Origin: Candidatus Rhodobacter oscarellae
GTDB taxonomy: Bacteria; Pseudomonadota; Alphaproteobacteria; Rhodobacterales; Rhodobacteraceae
Assembly (NCBI RefSeq): GCF_001078595.1
Contig: NZ_LFTY01000001.1
Coordinates: forward strand, 27,588 to 91,587
DNA: 64,000 nucleotides
Direction: 5' to 3'
Part shown: in pieces, positions 1-7,562 of the stretch
How positions within the stretch are numbered: the first letter of the stretch is position 1
How the letters are laid out: the number at the start of each line of letters is the position of its first letter
Notes under the pieces: model-generated
Database searches by the model: none
What the model was told of the DNA's origin: nothing
What the model saw: the letters and a program-made list of their open reading frames with translations, nothing else
Translations under genes and position numbers: made by a program

Positions 1-489
1 GGAATAAGAAAGGAAAACTAGAGCTTTAGCCTCTAAACGACTAGCAACGATACCTTTGAGCGTGTCAAGCTGCTTGAGATCTTTTCCAATCAGATACTTT
101 TCCGTCGACGTTGCTCGGTACTTGAGGACATCGTATAGACTATTTGTCGAGATTAGCTCCGTTTAGGCCTTACCGTGCGCGCGGCTATGCCACCGTAGAC
201 AAAGCACGTTCCCAACGGAATCAGCTTCAATCTCGATTCGGTCACTTTCATAGAAAATCCCGCGTTGACGTAGGCGTGCGCGTTCTGATAGCGAGGCATG
301 ATTTTGAACGTTGCAAACTTTTCCGTGGCGTCTTCAGCGGGAATGATAAGACTGACAATCATCTATCGCACAAGCAATACGTTGTTATCCATGCGTTCTT
401 CCCTCTTGCGCGACGACTTACTTTTGACGTCATGTCAGTGACAAGAAACTCGGCAATATCGTATTCTTTTACCCCATCGACGACGTCAA
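1..489 (-). CDS. Three exons of an animal-type aldehyde oxidase/xanthine dehydrogenase (fragment)
   Basis: Molybdo-flavoenzyme fragment from the end of the FAD-binding domain. Exons are 489-422, 362-174 and 120-1 on the minus strand. Seen directly: conceptual splicing gives KEYDIAEFLVTDMTSK, then SLIIP and FKIMPRYQNAHAYVNAGF, then RATSTEKYLIGKDL. The motif IMPR-x-QNAHAYVNAGF and the later TEK-x-LIGKDL are characteristic of animal (especially arthropod) aldehyde oxidases. The reading frame is broken by two phase-0 introns, 59 nt (421-363, GTAAGT...ATAG) and 53 nt (173-121, GTAAGG...CAAG, with an internal CTAAT branch-like site). Exon 489-422 is preceded by a TTTAG acceptor-like site. Bacterial and archaeal homologues have no such introns. 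The gene runs off the left edge. This piece is eukaryotic and does not belong with its neighbours. Confidence 0.72.
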
Positions 490-771
490 CTAAATTCGAG
501 ATTTCCGTTTGCACGCGAAATTAAATTTTAAAATGTAAACTAAATACAGAATTAAAGAAAATAGAAAGGCTAGAGTTTAAGATCAATCCCTATAAAGGAC
601 TGATGACATCTCTTTCGCTTAAGATCTGAAACGTTTGTATTCAGATGACAAACCACCTTTCTAAACTAACTACGCAGTTGTGATATTTAAGATACTCTAC
701 TATTTCGTACTAACTAGGATCATCCAAAAATCTAGCACTAATGAAATTTCCAGATAGTATATTTATTAGGC
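490..771. other. AT-rich non-coding stretch holding the eukaryote/archaeon boundary
   Basis: No open reading frame here resembles a protein. The left part probably continues the intron upstream of the aldehyde oxidase exon; the right part is upstream of the archaeal oxidoreductase. The change of organism must lie in this interval, but composition is AT-rich on both sides and no exact breakpoint can be read by eye. Confidence 0.5.
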
Positions 772-792
772 ATGAATGAATTTCAATTCATC

Positions 793-1806
793 TTGAAAAT
801 AGCAGTAATGGGAATGGGTGTAGCTGGCTCTTATCTCATGGCCAGACTAAAGAACACCGAACATGAGGCTGTTGGATACGAAAGAATGACTGAAGACAGA
901 CACGACTCCATCTGCGCATGGGGAACTATAAAGTCAGTACTGGACGGATTTTGTAAAAAGACAGGAAGAAACTTTGATGACTTTTTGATTCATAACGGAA
1001 GGAACATGCACGTCAAGATGAATGATGATGTAAAATTTGACATTGGATTAAAAGGATTATGCACGTATAACAAGCTAGGACTGATCAAGGATTTCATTAA
1101 GGATTGCAAGATTATCTATGGGGCCCCACCAAGTATTGAAGAGTTAGAAAAAGAATATGATATGATTGTGGATTGTACAGGATTTCACAGGGTATATCTA
1201 CCAAAAATGAAAGAAGATTTCTTTTTACCAACATATGAGTACAAGGTTGAATATGAAAACGGCGTACCATATGATGACTTTTACATTGAACCGTTTCCTG
1301 GCATGTCAGGATACTTTTGGTATTTCCCACTAGGGGACAATTTTGCACACATTGGTGCAGGAGATTACAACAAGAATCATATCAAAGCCACTGATGCATT
1401 CTTGGAAAAACATGGAGGAAAAATAGTCGCAACCAAGGGACGTCCAATTAGATTGGCAACTCCAGACAGATGTAAGCCATACTATTCAGGTAAAGTAGTA
1501 GGAGTTGGAGAATCAATAGGAACCGTATATGCACTATTGGGAGAAGGAATTATTCCATCCATGCAATGTGTAGAAATTTTTCTAGAAAACATGCATGATT
1601 TCAAGGCATATGAAAAAGCAGTAGAAAAACATTACAAGGTTTATGCAAAGGTGTTTAATTTTGTCAGAGCAAAGATTCACAAAGATTTCAGCTTCTTAAA
1701 GGCGCTGCCAGACTTTATGTCAATTTTTCTATACATGAAAAAACACGAAGACAGGTTTGGAATGAACATCAAGATTGCAGATTTACTAAAAGTGGCAAAG
1801 GCCTAG
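793..1806 (+). CDS. Geranylgeranyl reductase family FAD-dependent oxidoreductase
   Basis: A flavoprotein of the geranylgeranyl reductase/NAD(P)-binding family, which in archaea saturates isoprenoid chains of membrane lipids; the exact substrate cannot be read here. The N-terminus has the dinucleotide-binding motif GMGVAGSYLMARL. A second conserved block, MIVDCTGFHRVYLP, lies mid-protein, and GVGESIGTVYALLGEGI near residue 235 matches the FAD-contacting segment of the family. I start at the TTG codon because LKIAVMGMG begins directly at the first beta strand, as in relatives; an in-frame ATG 21 nt upstream (772) is possible. About 337 residues, no membrane segment. AT-rich, lysine-rich composition fits a thaumarchaeon. 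Confidence 0.7.
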   Translation: MKIAVMGMGVAGSYLMARLKNTEHEAVGYERMTEDRHDSICAWGTIKSVLDGFCKKTGRNFDDFLIHNGRNMHVKMNDDVKFDIGLKGLCTYNKLGLIKDFIKDCKIIYGAPPSIEELEKEYDMIVDCTGFHRVYLPKMKEDFFLPTYEYKVEYENGVPYDDFYIEPFPGMSGYFWYFPLGDNFAHIGAGDYNKNHIKATDAFLEKHGGKIVATKGRPIRLATPDRCKPYYSGKVVGVGESIGTVYALLGEGIIPSMQCVEIFLENMHDFKAYEKAVEKHYKVYAKVFNFVRAKIHKDFSFLKALPDFMSIFLYMKKHEDRFGMNIKIADLLKVAKA

Positions 1807-1813
1807 ACATCAT

Positions 1814-2518
1814 CTAGTTAAAACTTACAGAGCTATAAGATTCCCGATTGGTGCGATTTGATGCCATGTTATAGTCATAAATAATTGTAGAATAAGATTT
1901 AAGCTCATCCTTCATTTGATCTAGATTATCTGCAAGATAAAATCCTGGACAATCTCCAGTAAACTGATATGTTGCATGTACTCGTGCAATACCTTTTTCA
2001 TTTTCCAGCCAGCTTGCAAAAGGATACAGATAACATACACCAGGTCTATCAGGATGCATACTACATCCACCCTCATCATCCAAGAACCTACATGAAATAT
2101 GGGTTCCATCTTCGGCTTCGATTTCATCATCTTTTCTCTTAAGATTGATGGTAGTCATGGTAGTCATCTGTCCTGACGGACCAGGTTCTTCATATGTAAC
2201 GGTGAGTGTTTCATTTTTGATAAAATCCGAAGTGCTTTTGTATTTGAGACCTTTTCCAATTGTAATCAAATCGTCTGAAGTCAGAGGAAGTCTACCTTGT
2301 CTATCACAACAGTTGTGACAGTCGGGCCAAAAACATTTCCATAGAATATATTTTTTTTCTGAATTCAAATAGGGTACGTGAAAAACTACATCCTTAACCT
2401 TGATTGCAAAGTCAGACACATCTGTAATATTTCCTAGCACAAACTTTTTTAATATTGGGTCAAAGTCCCAATCCTTTTCCAACAAATCTAATGATTCTTG
2501 AATTTCTTTTTGAGACAA
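1814..2518 (-). CDS. YkgJ-type cysteine-cluster protein
   Basis: A 234-residue protein with cysteine spacing of the YkgJ/UPF0153 (zinc- or iron-cluster) family. Visible are CFWPDCHNCCDRQG near residue 83-96, SCRFLDDEGGCSMHPDRPGVCYLYPF near residues 142-167 and a further Cys in TGDCPGFYL. The family is thought to bind a metal or Fe-S cluster through these cysteines; its role is largely unknown. The gene ends 8 nt after the convergent reductase and is transcribed divergently from the small gene to its right. No signal peptide or membrane helix is visible. Function beyond metal binding is not inferred. Confidence 0.65.
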   Translation of the reverse strand: MSQKEIQESLDLLEKDWDFDPILKKFVLGNITDVSDFAIKVKDVVFHVPYLNSEKKYILWKCFWPDCHNCCDRQGRLPLTSDDLITIGKGLKYKSTSDFIKNETLTVTYEEPGPSGQMTTMTTINLKRKDDEIEAEDGTHISCRFLDDEGGCSMHPDRPGVCYLYPFASWLENEKGIARVHATYQFTGDCPGFYLADNLDQMKDELKSYSTIIYDYNMASNRTNRESYSSVSFN

Positions 2519-2530
2519 CTCTTAAGTAAT

Positions 2531-2549
2531 AACATCTTTTGCAGATGTT
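2531..2549. promoter_or_regulatory. Inverted repeat between divergent archaeal genes
   Basis: AACATCT and AGATGTT form a perfect 7-bp inverted repeat with a 5-nt spacer, placed between the divergent starts of the Cys-cluster gene and the small hypothetical gene. It could be an operator or a chance hairpin. No functional evidence beyond position. Confidence 0.25.
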
Positions 2550-2553
2550 ATTA

Positions 2554-2874
2554 ATGTTGAGCGATAAAGGAAAGTATGCATCAGCTACAGAGAATAGGAG
2601 ATTTGTATGGAGTGAAATTGTTTGGCCTTTGATTTTAGAAATCAACGATGTAGCATTTTCATTAAAACAATTTCAAGCAAAGCGAGAACAAATCTGCAAG
2701 GAAAAAAATATGACAAAAACTATTCCTTCTAGAGGACTAGTATCACTGATGCAAAAAGGAATCATTCTAAAAGAAAAAAACATCTATTCTATTCATTTCA
2801 AATTAATTCCATACATGCGGTTAAAAGCAGTGTGTGATTATGCAACTGCAATTCATGAAGTCAGAATTAGATAA
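2554..2874 (+). CDS. Small archaeal hypothetical protein
   Basis: About 106 residues, not recognised. The protein is basic and mostly helical in appearance. It contains WSEIVWPLILEINDVAFSL, then a charged stretch QAKREQICKEKN, then SRGLVSLMQKGIILKEKN-x-YSI, which has the look of a winged-helix recognition helix and wing. That is an inference from pattern only. ATG 2554 is preferred; ATG 2545 and TTG 2539 are in frame, but they would overlap the inverted repeat upstream. Divergent from the Cys-cluster gene and followed 45 nt later by the tRNA gene. Confidence 0.5.
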   Translation: MLSDKGKYASATENRRFVWSEIVWPLILEINDVAFSLKQFQAKREQICKEKNMTKTIPSRGLVSLMQKGIILKEKNIYSIHFKLIPYMRLKAVCDYATAIHEVRIR

Positions 2875-2919
2875 CACCTGCAAATGATTATATTCCAAAA
2901 CACATCAATTCATTTTGGT

Positions 2920-3027
2920 AGCCCGATAGTCTAGCGGTCAAATAATTACAATTTAGATCAAGGATTCTGCCCTCTGGATCTCAAGAGTGGATAGGCGGAG
3001 ACGGCAGTTCGAATCTGCCTCGGGCTA
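2920..3027 (+). tRNA. tRNA-Gln(CTG) with two inferred introns
   Basis: The acceptor arms AGCCCGA and TCGGGCT pair perfectly, followed by discriminator A. The T arm is GGCAG-TTCGAAT-CTGCC. The anticodon stem CTGCC/GGCGG is separated by 22 nt instead of 7, giving a 15-nt intron (2978-2992) at the canonical position 37/38 and anticodon CTG. The D arm (GTCTAGCGGTCA ... GGAT) is interrupted by about 21 extra AT-rich nt (around 2941-2961), inferred to be a second, non-canonical intron. An A1-U72 pair fits archaeal tRNA-Gln. Multiple tRNA introns at unusual positions are known in Thaumarchaeota and Crenarchaeota. No CCA is encoded. Confidence 0.75.
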
Positions 3028-3044
3028 CTTTAAAAATTATTTAA

Positions 3045-3644
3045 CTATCGAGATGCTTGTGCTATACGTTCCAGCTCATGTTTTTTCTTAACTGATGGCG
3101 CACTAGAGTCATTTGATGCAGCAAGCATTAGTTGTTCAGCCATATGTTCCTCAATTGGTTTTGGATTGGAAAAAGTTGCCTCTTTGATTGCATCAGAAAT
3201 AAATTTCAAAGCTAAATCAACTCTTCGTATTGGAGCAACATCTACTGATACGTGATAGACTGTACCACCATAGACTATTCTGGTTGTATCCTCATTTGGA
3301 GCAGAGAACTCAATAGCTCGGACCAAAACCTCAACAGGATTCTGGCCAGTTTTTAATGCAATAATATCAAAAGCAGTTTTTACAGTGTTAAGTAATTTGG
3401 TTTTCTTACCAGTCATTCTACCAGTATTCTTTGCGTATTTCTTTCCAAAATGCATCGTCTTGTTGATCAGTCTCTCAACAATATTGACATCAGCTTTATT
3501 GAACCGTTTAAGAGCTGAACGACCATACGTATAGGGCAAAATTTGTTTTCTTAACGAAATAGCAGTTTTTAATCCAGGATCCTTAACTTCTATATCGGAT
3601 AAATCCCATTTTCTAAATAACAAAAGATTCTTTGTCTGAGCCAT
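3045..3644 (-). CDS. rps7: Archaeal ribosomal protein uS7
   Basis: Small-subunit head protein that binds the 3' major domain of 16S rRNA near the E site. The 199-residue length with an N-terminal extension (FRKWDLSDIEVKDPGLK) is typical of archaeal/eukaryotic S5/S7 rather than bacterial S7 (about 156 residues). Conserved blocks are RFNKADVNIVERLINKTM, KTGQNPVEVLVRAIE and TRIVYGGTVYHVSVDVAPIR. It is the last gene of the L30e-nusA-S12-S7 run, 4 nt after S12, and clearly co-transcribed. Composition is AT- and Lys-rich. Confidence 0.95.
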   Translation of the reverse strand: MAQTKNLLLFRKWDLSDIEVKDPGLKTAISLRKQILPYTYGRSALKRFNKADVNIVERLINKTMHFGKKYAKNTGRMTGKKTKLLNTVKTAFDIIALKTGQNPVEVLVRAIEFSAPNEDTTRIVYGGTVYHVSVDVAPIRRVDLALKFISDAIKEATFSNPKPIEEHMAEQLMLAASNDSSAPSVKKKHELERIAQASR

Positions 3645-3648
3645 TTCT

Positions 3649-4086
3649 CTATCTCCTAGGTTTCTCCTTCTTTCCTATTACCAACTCATGTAGCGCAGTA
3701 CCATTAACTTTGAAAACTTTGAATCTAACTCCCGGAATATCCCCCATTGCACCACCCTGAGTTGCACCCATACCTTGAATGTGTACCTCGTCATGTTCAT
3801 CAATAAAGTTCATTGCGCCGTCTCGGGGCAAAAAAGCTGTAACCGTCTTTCCATTTTTAATTAATTGTACCCTTACACATTTTCTAATGGCAGAGTTTGG
3901 TTGTTTAGCAGCAATACCAACCTTTTCTAAGACAATACCACGAGCTTGCGGAGCACCGCCAAGTGGATCAGATTTCTTATCAATACCTAATTTTCGTCTT
4001 TTAAAAGTTGAGATTGCCCATCTTTGTTTCTTCTTTTTATTCGTAAGAACCCTACCAGCAAATAATCCAAGAGGTGATTTTCTCAT
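3649..4086 (-). CDS. rps12: Archaeal ribosomal protein uS12
   Basis: Decoding-centre protein of the small subunit, 145 residues. The archaeal form is recognised by [32 protein letters not shown] and the [15 protein letters not shown] block that carries the conserved lysine and proline near the decoding site; the C-terminus [18 protein letters not shown] is also archaeal. Bacterial S12 is shorter and has KKPNSALRK. It lies 3 nt downstream of the NusA-like gene and 4 nt upstream of S7, an arrangement conserved in archaea. Confidence 0.95.
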   Translation of the reverse strand: MRKSPLGLFAGRVLTNKKKKQRWAISTFKRRKLGIDKKSDPLGGAPQARGIVLEKVGIAAKQPNSAIRKCVRVQLIKNGKTVTAFLPRDGAMNFIDEHDEVHIQGMGATQGGAMGDIPGVRFKVFKVNGTALHELVIGKKEKPRR

Positions 4087-4089
4087 ATC

Positions 4090-4554
4090 TTACATCTCCA
4101 AAGTTGTACGTTCAGGACTATTGATCAATACACTGCTAATATCAAAATATCGTTTTGCAAGTAATCTTGCCTTTTCGGCATTTCTACCTTCCCTACCAAC
4201 AACAATTCCTTTCTTTCTTGGATCAACCATAACAATTGCCTGTTTTGTTCCATCTACTCGTTTATTTATTTTTACTTCGGAAATAAGTTTTGAATTAAGC
4301 AAGTTAGTCAAAAACTTTGCAGGATCTTCATCAAATTCTACTAACTCTACATTTCTCTTTACAATATTCTGTAGAGATTTAATGTGAACACCACCCTTGC
4401 CAATTGCAAGTCCCATCTTACCAGTATTAACCACAAAAATTACTCTATCTTGCTTTTCATCCTCCACACAATCACGAGCAGTTGCACCCGTAACATTTTG
4501 AAACAAAGACATCATACGCATTTGATCAGTTGTGAGTTTGATAGATTGCGCCAT
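4090..4554 (-). CDS. nusA: Archaeal NusA-like KH-domain transcription factor
   Basis: A 154-residue protein consisting only of two KH domains, the archaeal NusA form, thought to act in transcription elongation or termination. KH signatures are visible as MGLAIGKGGVHIKSLQNIV (about residues 48-66) and KGIVVGREGRNAEKARLLAKRY (about 114-135). Bacterial NusA has an extra N-terminal domain and S1 domain that are absent here. The gene sits between L30e and S12, its standard archaeal location at the end of the RNA polymerase operon. Confidence 0.9.
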   Translation of the reverse strand: MAQSIKLTTDQMRMMSLFQNVTGATARDCVEDEKQDRVIFVVNTGKMGLAIGKGGVHIKSLQNIVKRNVELVEFDEDPAKFLTNLLNSKLISEVKINKRVDGTKQAIVMVDPRKKGIVVGREGRNAEKARLLAKRYFDISSVLINSPERTTLEM

Positions 4555-4617
4555 TAGAGTTCCTATTTATCTCCGACAAAAAATGTCTCATTTAAACTTT
4601 CATTAAGTAAATTGCAA

Positions 4618-4782
4618 TTATTCATTTTTTTTTTCAGCCTCTGTATCTTTCAAAATTGATTTGATGCTTGCATCATCAATGGAAGTAAATGAAATTGTTG
4701 AAATTCTAAATTGTAAGCCACATAACCTACCTAATGCGACTGATGTTCCCTGAAAGTTTACCAATGGTATTTTTTCTTTTTT
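4618..4782 (-). pseudogene. rpl30e: Ribosomal protein L30e, 3' part only (N-terminus lost at a junction)
   Basis: The reading frame encodes IPLVNFQGTSVALGRLCGLQFRIS and a tail ending in KDTEAEKKNE. GTS-V-LG-LCG is the conserved C-terminal half of archaeal L30e (about 100 residues when complete). Upstream of the isoleucine codon the frame reads a Lys-rich run and then GC-rich sequence with no similarity to L30e. The first half is therefore missing, probably because two unrelated sequences were joined across an A-rich run near 4770-4790. In an intact archaeal genome rpoA'' would lie further upstream. Confidence 0.75.
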
Positions 4783-5260
4783 TGGCATCGGCTGTCTGTG
4801 TCGGCATTTTAGTCCCCCGCTCCATGGCGCGCGGCGATCTGGCATCGGCGCATATTTTCAATTCTTGAGATAAAAATTTAACGGTTTACACAGGACTTGA
4901 GGTGAATCATTAAACATTAACAAAGTAGCTGTCTACACTGCTCCACTTGAGAATATTGCAAACAACTGAAATCACATTATTTTATCTGTACTTTGTCGCG
5001 CCGAGGGATACTTCAGACCAGGCCGCCTTCGTCAACGGCGACCATTCCGGTTGCGCAACGTCACGAAACATCCACCCAGGGCTGTGGATTCGGATTGACC
5101 ATCGGGCGCTTGCCCCCTCGCGCAACATCGCTACGCAGCGGGGGCGGGAGGCGTGCAAGCACACAGCCTACCGGCTTGCTGCAACATGCTTGCAAACTTG
5201 CCCAACCGCACGTATACGCGCGCACGTCAACAAGGCGGATCAACCGCGGGACACATGAGC
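4783..5260. other. Junction zone between archaeal and bacterial DNA, no intact gene
   Basis: Composition changes three times: a short GC-rich slab (about 4787-4852), an AT-rich block (about 4853-4996), then steady GC-rich DNA. On the minus strand the GC-rich slab reads like a ribosome site (GGAGCGGGGG-ACTAAA) followed by ATG and MPTQTADA before it is cut off, possibly a truncated bacterial gene start. From 4997 to 5260 I see no convincing gene. In roseobacters cmk often precedes rpsA; it is absent here. Confidence 0.45.
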
Positions 5261-5290
5261 AGGGCCGGGAACCTCCGGCCCTCTTTGTTT
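5261..5290 (+). terminator. Intrinsic terminator upstream of rpsA
   Basis: AGGGCCGG and CCGGCCCT form an 8-bp perfect stem with a GAACCT loop, followed by a T-rich tail (CTTTGTTTTC). It would end transcription of a gene to the left that is missing from this window, which agrees with a cut contig. Confidence 0.6.
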
Positions 5291-5425
5291 TCTCGGGCCC
5301 GTCTGACCAAAGAGCAACCGTTCCGCGCCGGCAAACCGGCGTGGGCCTTAGCAAAGACCCGTGGAGCCAACCGCGCGGCCCGTTAAATCCCGCCCCAAAC
5401 TGGGGTCTGAAAAGGAAAAGTTAGA
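5291..5425 (+). promoter_or_regulatory. Structured leader of rpsA
   Basis: Two further hairpins precede the start codon: CGCCGG-CAAA-CCGGCG (about 5326-5341) and CCCCA-AAC-TGGGG (5394-5406), then the ribosome site AAAGGAAAAG and the TTG start. Ribosomal protein S1 is known to control its own translation through its leader in enterobacteria; whether these hairpins do so here is inference. Confidence 0.35.
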
Positions 5426-7102
5426 TTGGCTAACGCAACCATGGAGGAATTCGAAGCCCTCCTCGCAGAAAGCTTCGAAATCGACACGCCCGCCGAGGGC
5501 AGCGTCGTCAAGGGCAAGGTCATCGCCGTAGAGGCCGGACAAGCCATCATCGATGTCGGCTACAAGATGGAAGGCCGCGTCGATCTGAAAGAATTCGCAG
5601 AGCCGGGCGAGGCGCCCAATGTGAACCCGGGCGACGAGGTCGAGGTCTATCTGGACCGCGTCGAGAACGCCCGCGGTGAGGCCTCGATCAGCCGCGACAA
5701 GGCCCGCCGCGAGGAGGCCTGGGACCGCCTCGAGAAGGCCTATGCCGACGAGAACCGCGTCGAGGGCGCCATCGTGGGCCGCGTCAAGGGCGGCTTCACC
5801 GTCGACCTGGGCGGCGCCGTGGCGTTCCTGCCGGGCAGTCAGGTGGACGTGCGCCCCGTGCGCGACGCCGGGCCGCTGATGGGCCTCAAGCAGCCGTTCC
5901 AGATCCTCAAGATGGACCGCCGCCGGGGCAACATCGTTGTGTCGCGCCGCGCCATCCTCGAGGAGAGCCGCGCCGAGCAGCGCGCCGAGGTCATCGGCAA
6001 CCTGTCCGAGGGCCAGTCCGTGGACGGCGTGGTCAAGAACATCACCGAGTACGGCGCCTTCGTCGACCTGGGCGGTGTGGACGGCCTGCTGCACGTCACC
6101 GACATGGCCTGGCGCCGGGTGAACCACCCCTCCGAGATCCTCTCCATCGGCGAGACGATCAAGGTGCAGGTGATCAAGATCAACAAGGAAACGCACCGCA
6201 TCAGCCTCGGCATGAAGCAGCTGCAGGCCGATCCTTGGGACTCTGTGTCCAGCGCCTACCCGCTGGAATCGACCCATACCGGCCGCGTGACCAACATCAC
6301 CGACTACGGCGCGTTCGTCGAGCTGGAGCCGGGCGTCGAGGGCCTGGTGCACGTCTCCGAGATGTCCTGGACCAAGAAGAACGTGCATCCCGGCAAGATC
6401 GTCTCCACGAGCCAAGAGGTCGAGGTCATGGTGCTGGAGATCGACGAGGCCAAGCGCCGCGTGTCCCTGGGGCTCAAGCAGACCATGCGCAACCCGTGGG
6501 AGGTCTTCGCCGAGCAGTTCCCGGTGAACACCGAGGTCGAGGGCGAGGTGAAGAACATCACCGAGTTCGGGCTCTTCATCGGGCTGGACAACGACATCGA
6601 CGGCATGGTGCACCTCTCGGACCTGTCCTGGGACGAGCGCGGCGAGGACGCGATCCAGAACTACCGCAAGGGCGATCTGGTGCAGGCGGTGGTCACCGAG
6701 GTGGACACCGACAAAGAGCGCATCTCGCTGTCGGTCAAGGCGCTGGGCGGCGACAAGTTCGCCGAGGCCGCGGGCGGCGTGAAGCGCGGCTCGATCATCA
6801 CCGTGGCGGTCACCGCCATCGAGGATGGCGGCATCGAGGTGGAGCACGAGGGCATGAAGGCCTTCATCCGCCGCTCCGACCTGTCGCGTGATCGCGCCGA
6901 GCAGCGCCCCGAGCGCTTCGGCGTGGGCGACAAGGTGGACGTGCGCGTCACCAACGTGGACATGAAGTCCCGCCGCCTGGGCCTGTCGATCAAGGCGCGC
7001 GAGATCGCCGAAGAGAAAGAGGCCGTGCAACAATACGGCTCCTCCGACTCCGGCGCGTCCCTGGGCGACATCCTGGGCGCGGCGCTGAAAGGCGACGAGT
7101 AA
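5426..7102 (+). CDS. rpsA: 30S ribosomal protein S1
   Basis: Binds mRNA at the 30S platform and unfolds structured messages for initiation. The 558-residue protein has six S1 (OB-fold) repeats spread over residues about 22-520; clear examples are VVKNITEYGAFVDLGGVDG, VTNITDYGAFVELEPGVEG and VKNITEFGLFIGLDNDIDG, each ending in a RISL-type strand. The start is a TTG with AAAGGA upstream; LANATMEEFEALL matches alphaproteobacterial S1 N-termini, and the in-frame ATG 15 nt later has a worse ribosome site. It is the first bacterial gene after the junction. A long antisense frame opposite it is a codon-bias shadow. Confidence 0.97.
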   Translation: MANATMEEFEALLAESFEIDTPAEGSVVKGKVIAVEAGQAIIDVGYKMEGRVDLKEFAEPGEAPNVNPGDEVEVYLDRVENARGEASISRDKARREEAWDRLEKAYADENRVEGAIVGRVKGGFTVDLGGAVAFLPGSQVDVRPVRDAGPLMGLKQPFQILKMDRRRGNIVVSRRAILEESRAEQRAEVIGNLSEGQSVDGVVKNITEYGAFVDLGGVDGLLHVTDMAWRRVNHPSEILSIGETIKVQVIKINKETHRISLGMKQLQADPWDSVSSAYPLESTHTGRVTNITDYGAFVELEPGVEGLVHVSEMSWTKKNVHPGKIVSTSQEVEVMVLEIDEAKRRVSLGLKQTMRNPWEVFAEQFPVNTEVEGEVKNITEFGLFIGLDNDIDGMVHLSDLSWDERGEDAIQNYRKGDLVQAVVTEVDTDKERISLSVKALGGDKFAEAAGGVKRGSIITVAVTAIEDGGIEVEHEGMKAFIRRSDLSRDRAEQRPERFGVGDKVDVRVTNVDMKSRRLGLSIKAREIAEEKEAVQQYGSSDSGASLGDILGAALKGDE

Positions 7103-7146
7103 CGCCCGTAGGGCGGGACTTGTCCCGCCTTCACCCCAAAAACAAG

Positions 7147-7180
7147 AAAGGCCCCGCCAACCGGTGGGGCCTTTTCTTTG
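7147..7180 (+). terminator. Intrinsic terminator of rpsA
   Basis: AAAGGCCCC pairs with GGGGCCTTT, extended inward by GCC/GGT around an AACC loop (12 bp with one G-T pair), followed by TTCTTT. A second, shorter hairpin (GGGCGGGACTTGTCCCGCC) lies just upstream at about 7111-7130. Confidence 0.8.
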
Positions 7181-7562
7181 CTGACGGCGCCCCCGCGGCA
7201 GCCGCCCCCAACAACGCCGCCCGCACCAATCAACGCGTTCGGACCATTGACGGCATCAGGCGATCAAAACAAATGGAGCGGAGCGCCACACCGGGCCACC
7301 GCAGAGCATGCAACGGCCAAATGGCAGGTCTGAGCCCAGAACCACCGATGCTGCGCGATGCAAGAATGGCGGCATGAACCGAATTGCCGAACAACAACTG
7401 TCACGCGAACGCAAGCTGTGGATCAAGCCGCGATTATCCGCTGACGTGTTTTATGTTGTGCAAGGTGGGATTGAAAAATTGGACATGTCCAATGGCAACT
7501 CTGAGCCCTCTTTGACCGATGCTGCAACCTGAATGAACGTCAGCTTTGTAGCTCGGCTCTAT
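7181..7562. other. Intergenic region with degenerate repeat copies
   Basis: No credible gene. Two short segments (about 7329-7372 and 7490-7530) share the pattern GAGCCC...ACCGATGCTGC with the intergenic repeats found near 8.4, 13.5, 15.0 and 17.7 kb. This marks the left edge of the accessory stretch. Confidence 0.45.

Noticed and set aside
1-4782. Horizontal transfer of eukaryotic and archaeal genes into a roseobacter
   Set aside because: The blocks keep their own introns, operon order and composition, and one gene is cut in the middle. Assembly chimerism is far simpler.
4618-4845. A complete 75-residue gene at this position
   Set aside because: Only the C-terminal two thirds match L30e; the first 20 residues come from unrelated GC-rich DNA across the junction.
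5348-7033. 561-residue antisense frame over rpsA
   Set aside because: High GC and codon bias leave the antisense frame open; the His/Leu/Asp-rich product resembles no family, and rpsA is unambiguous.
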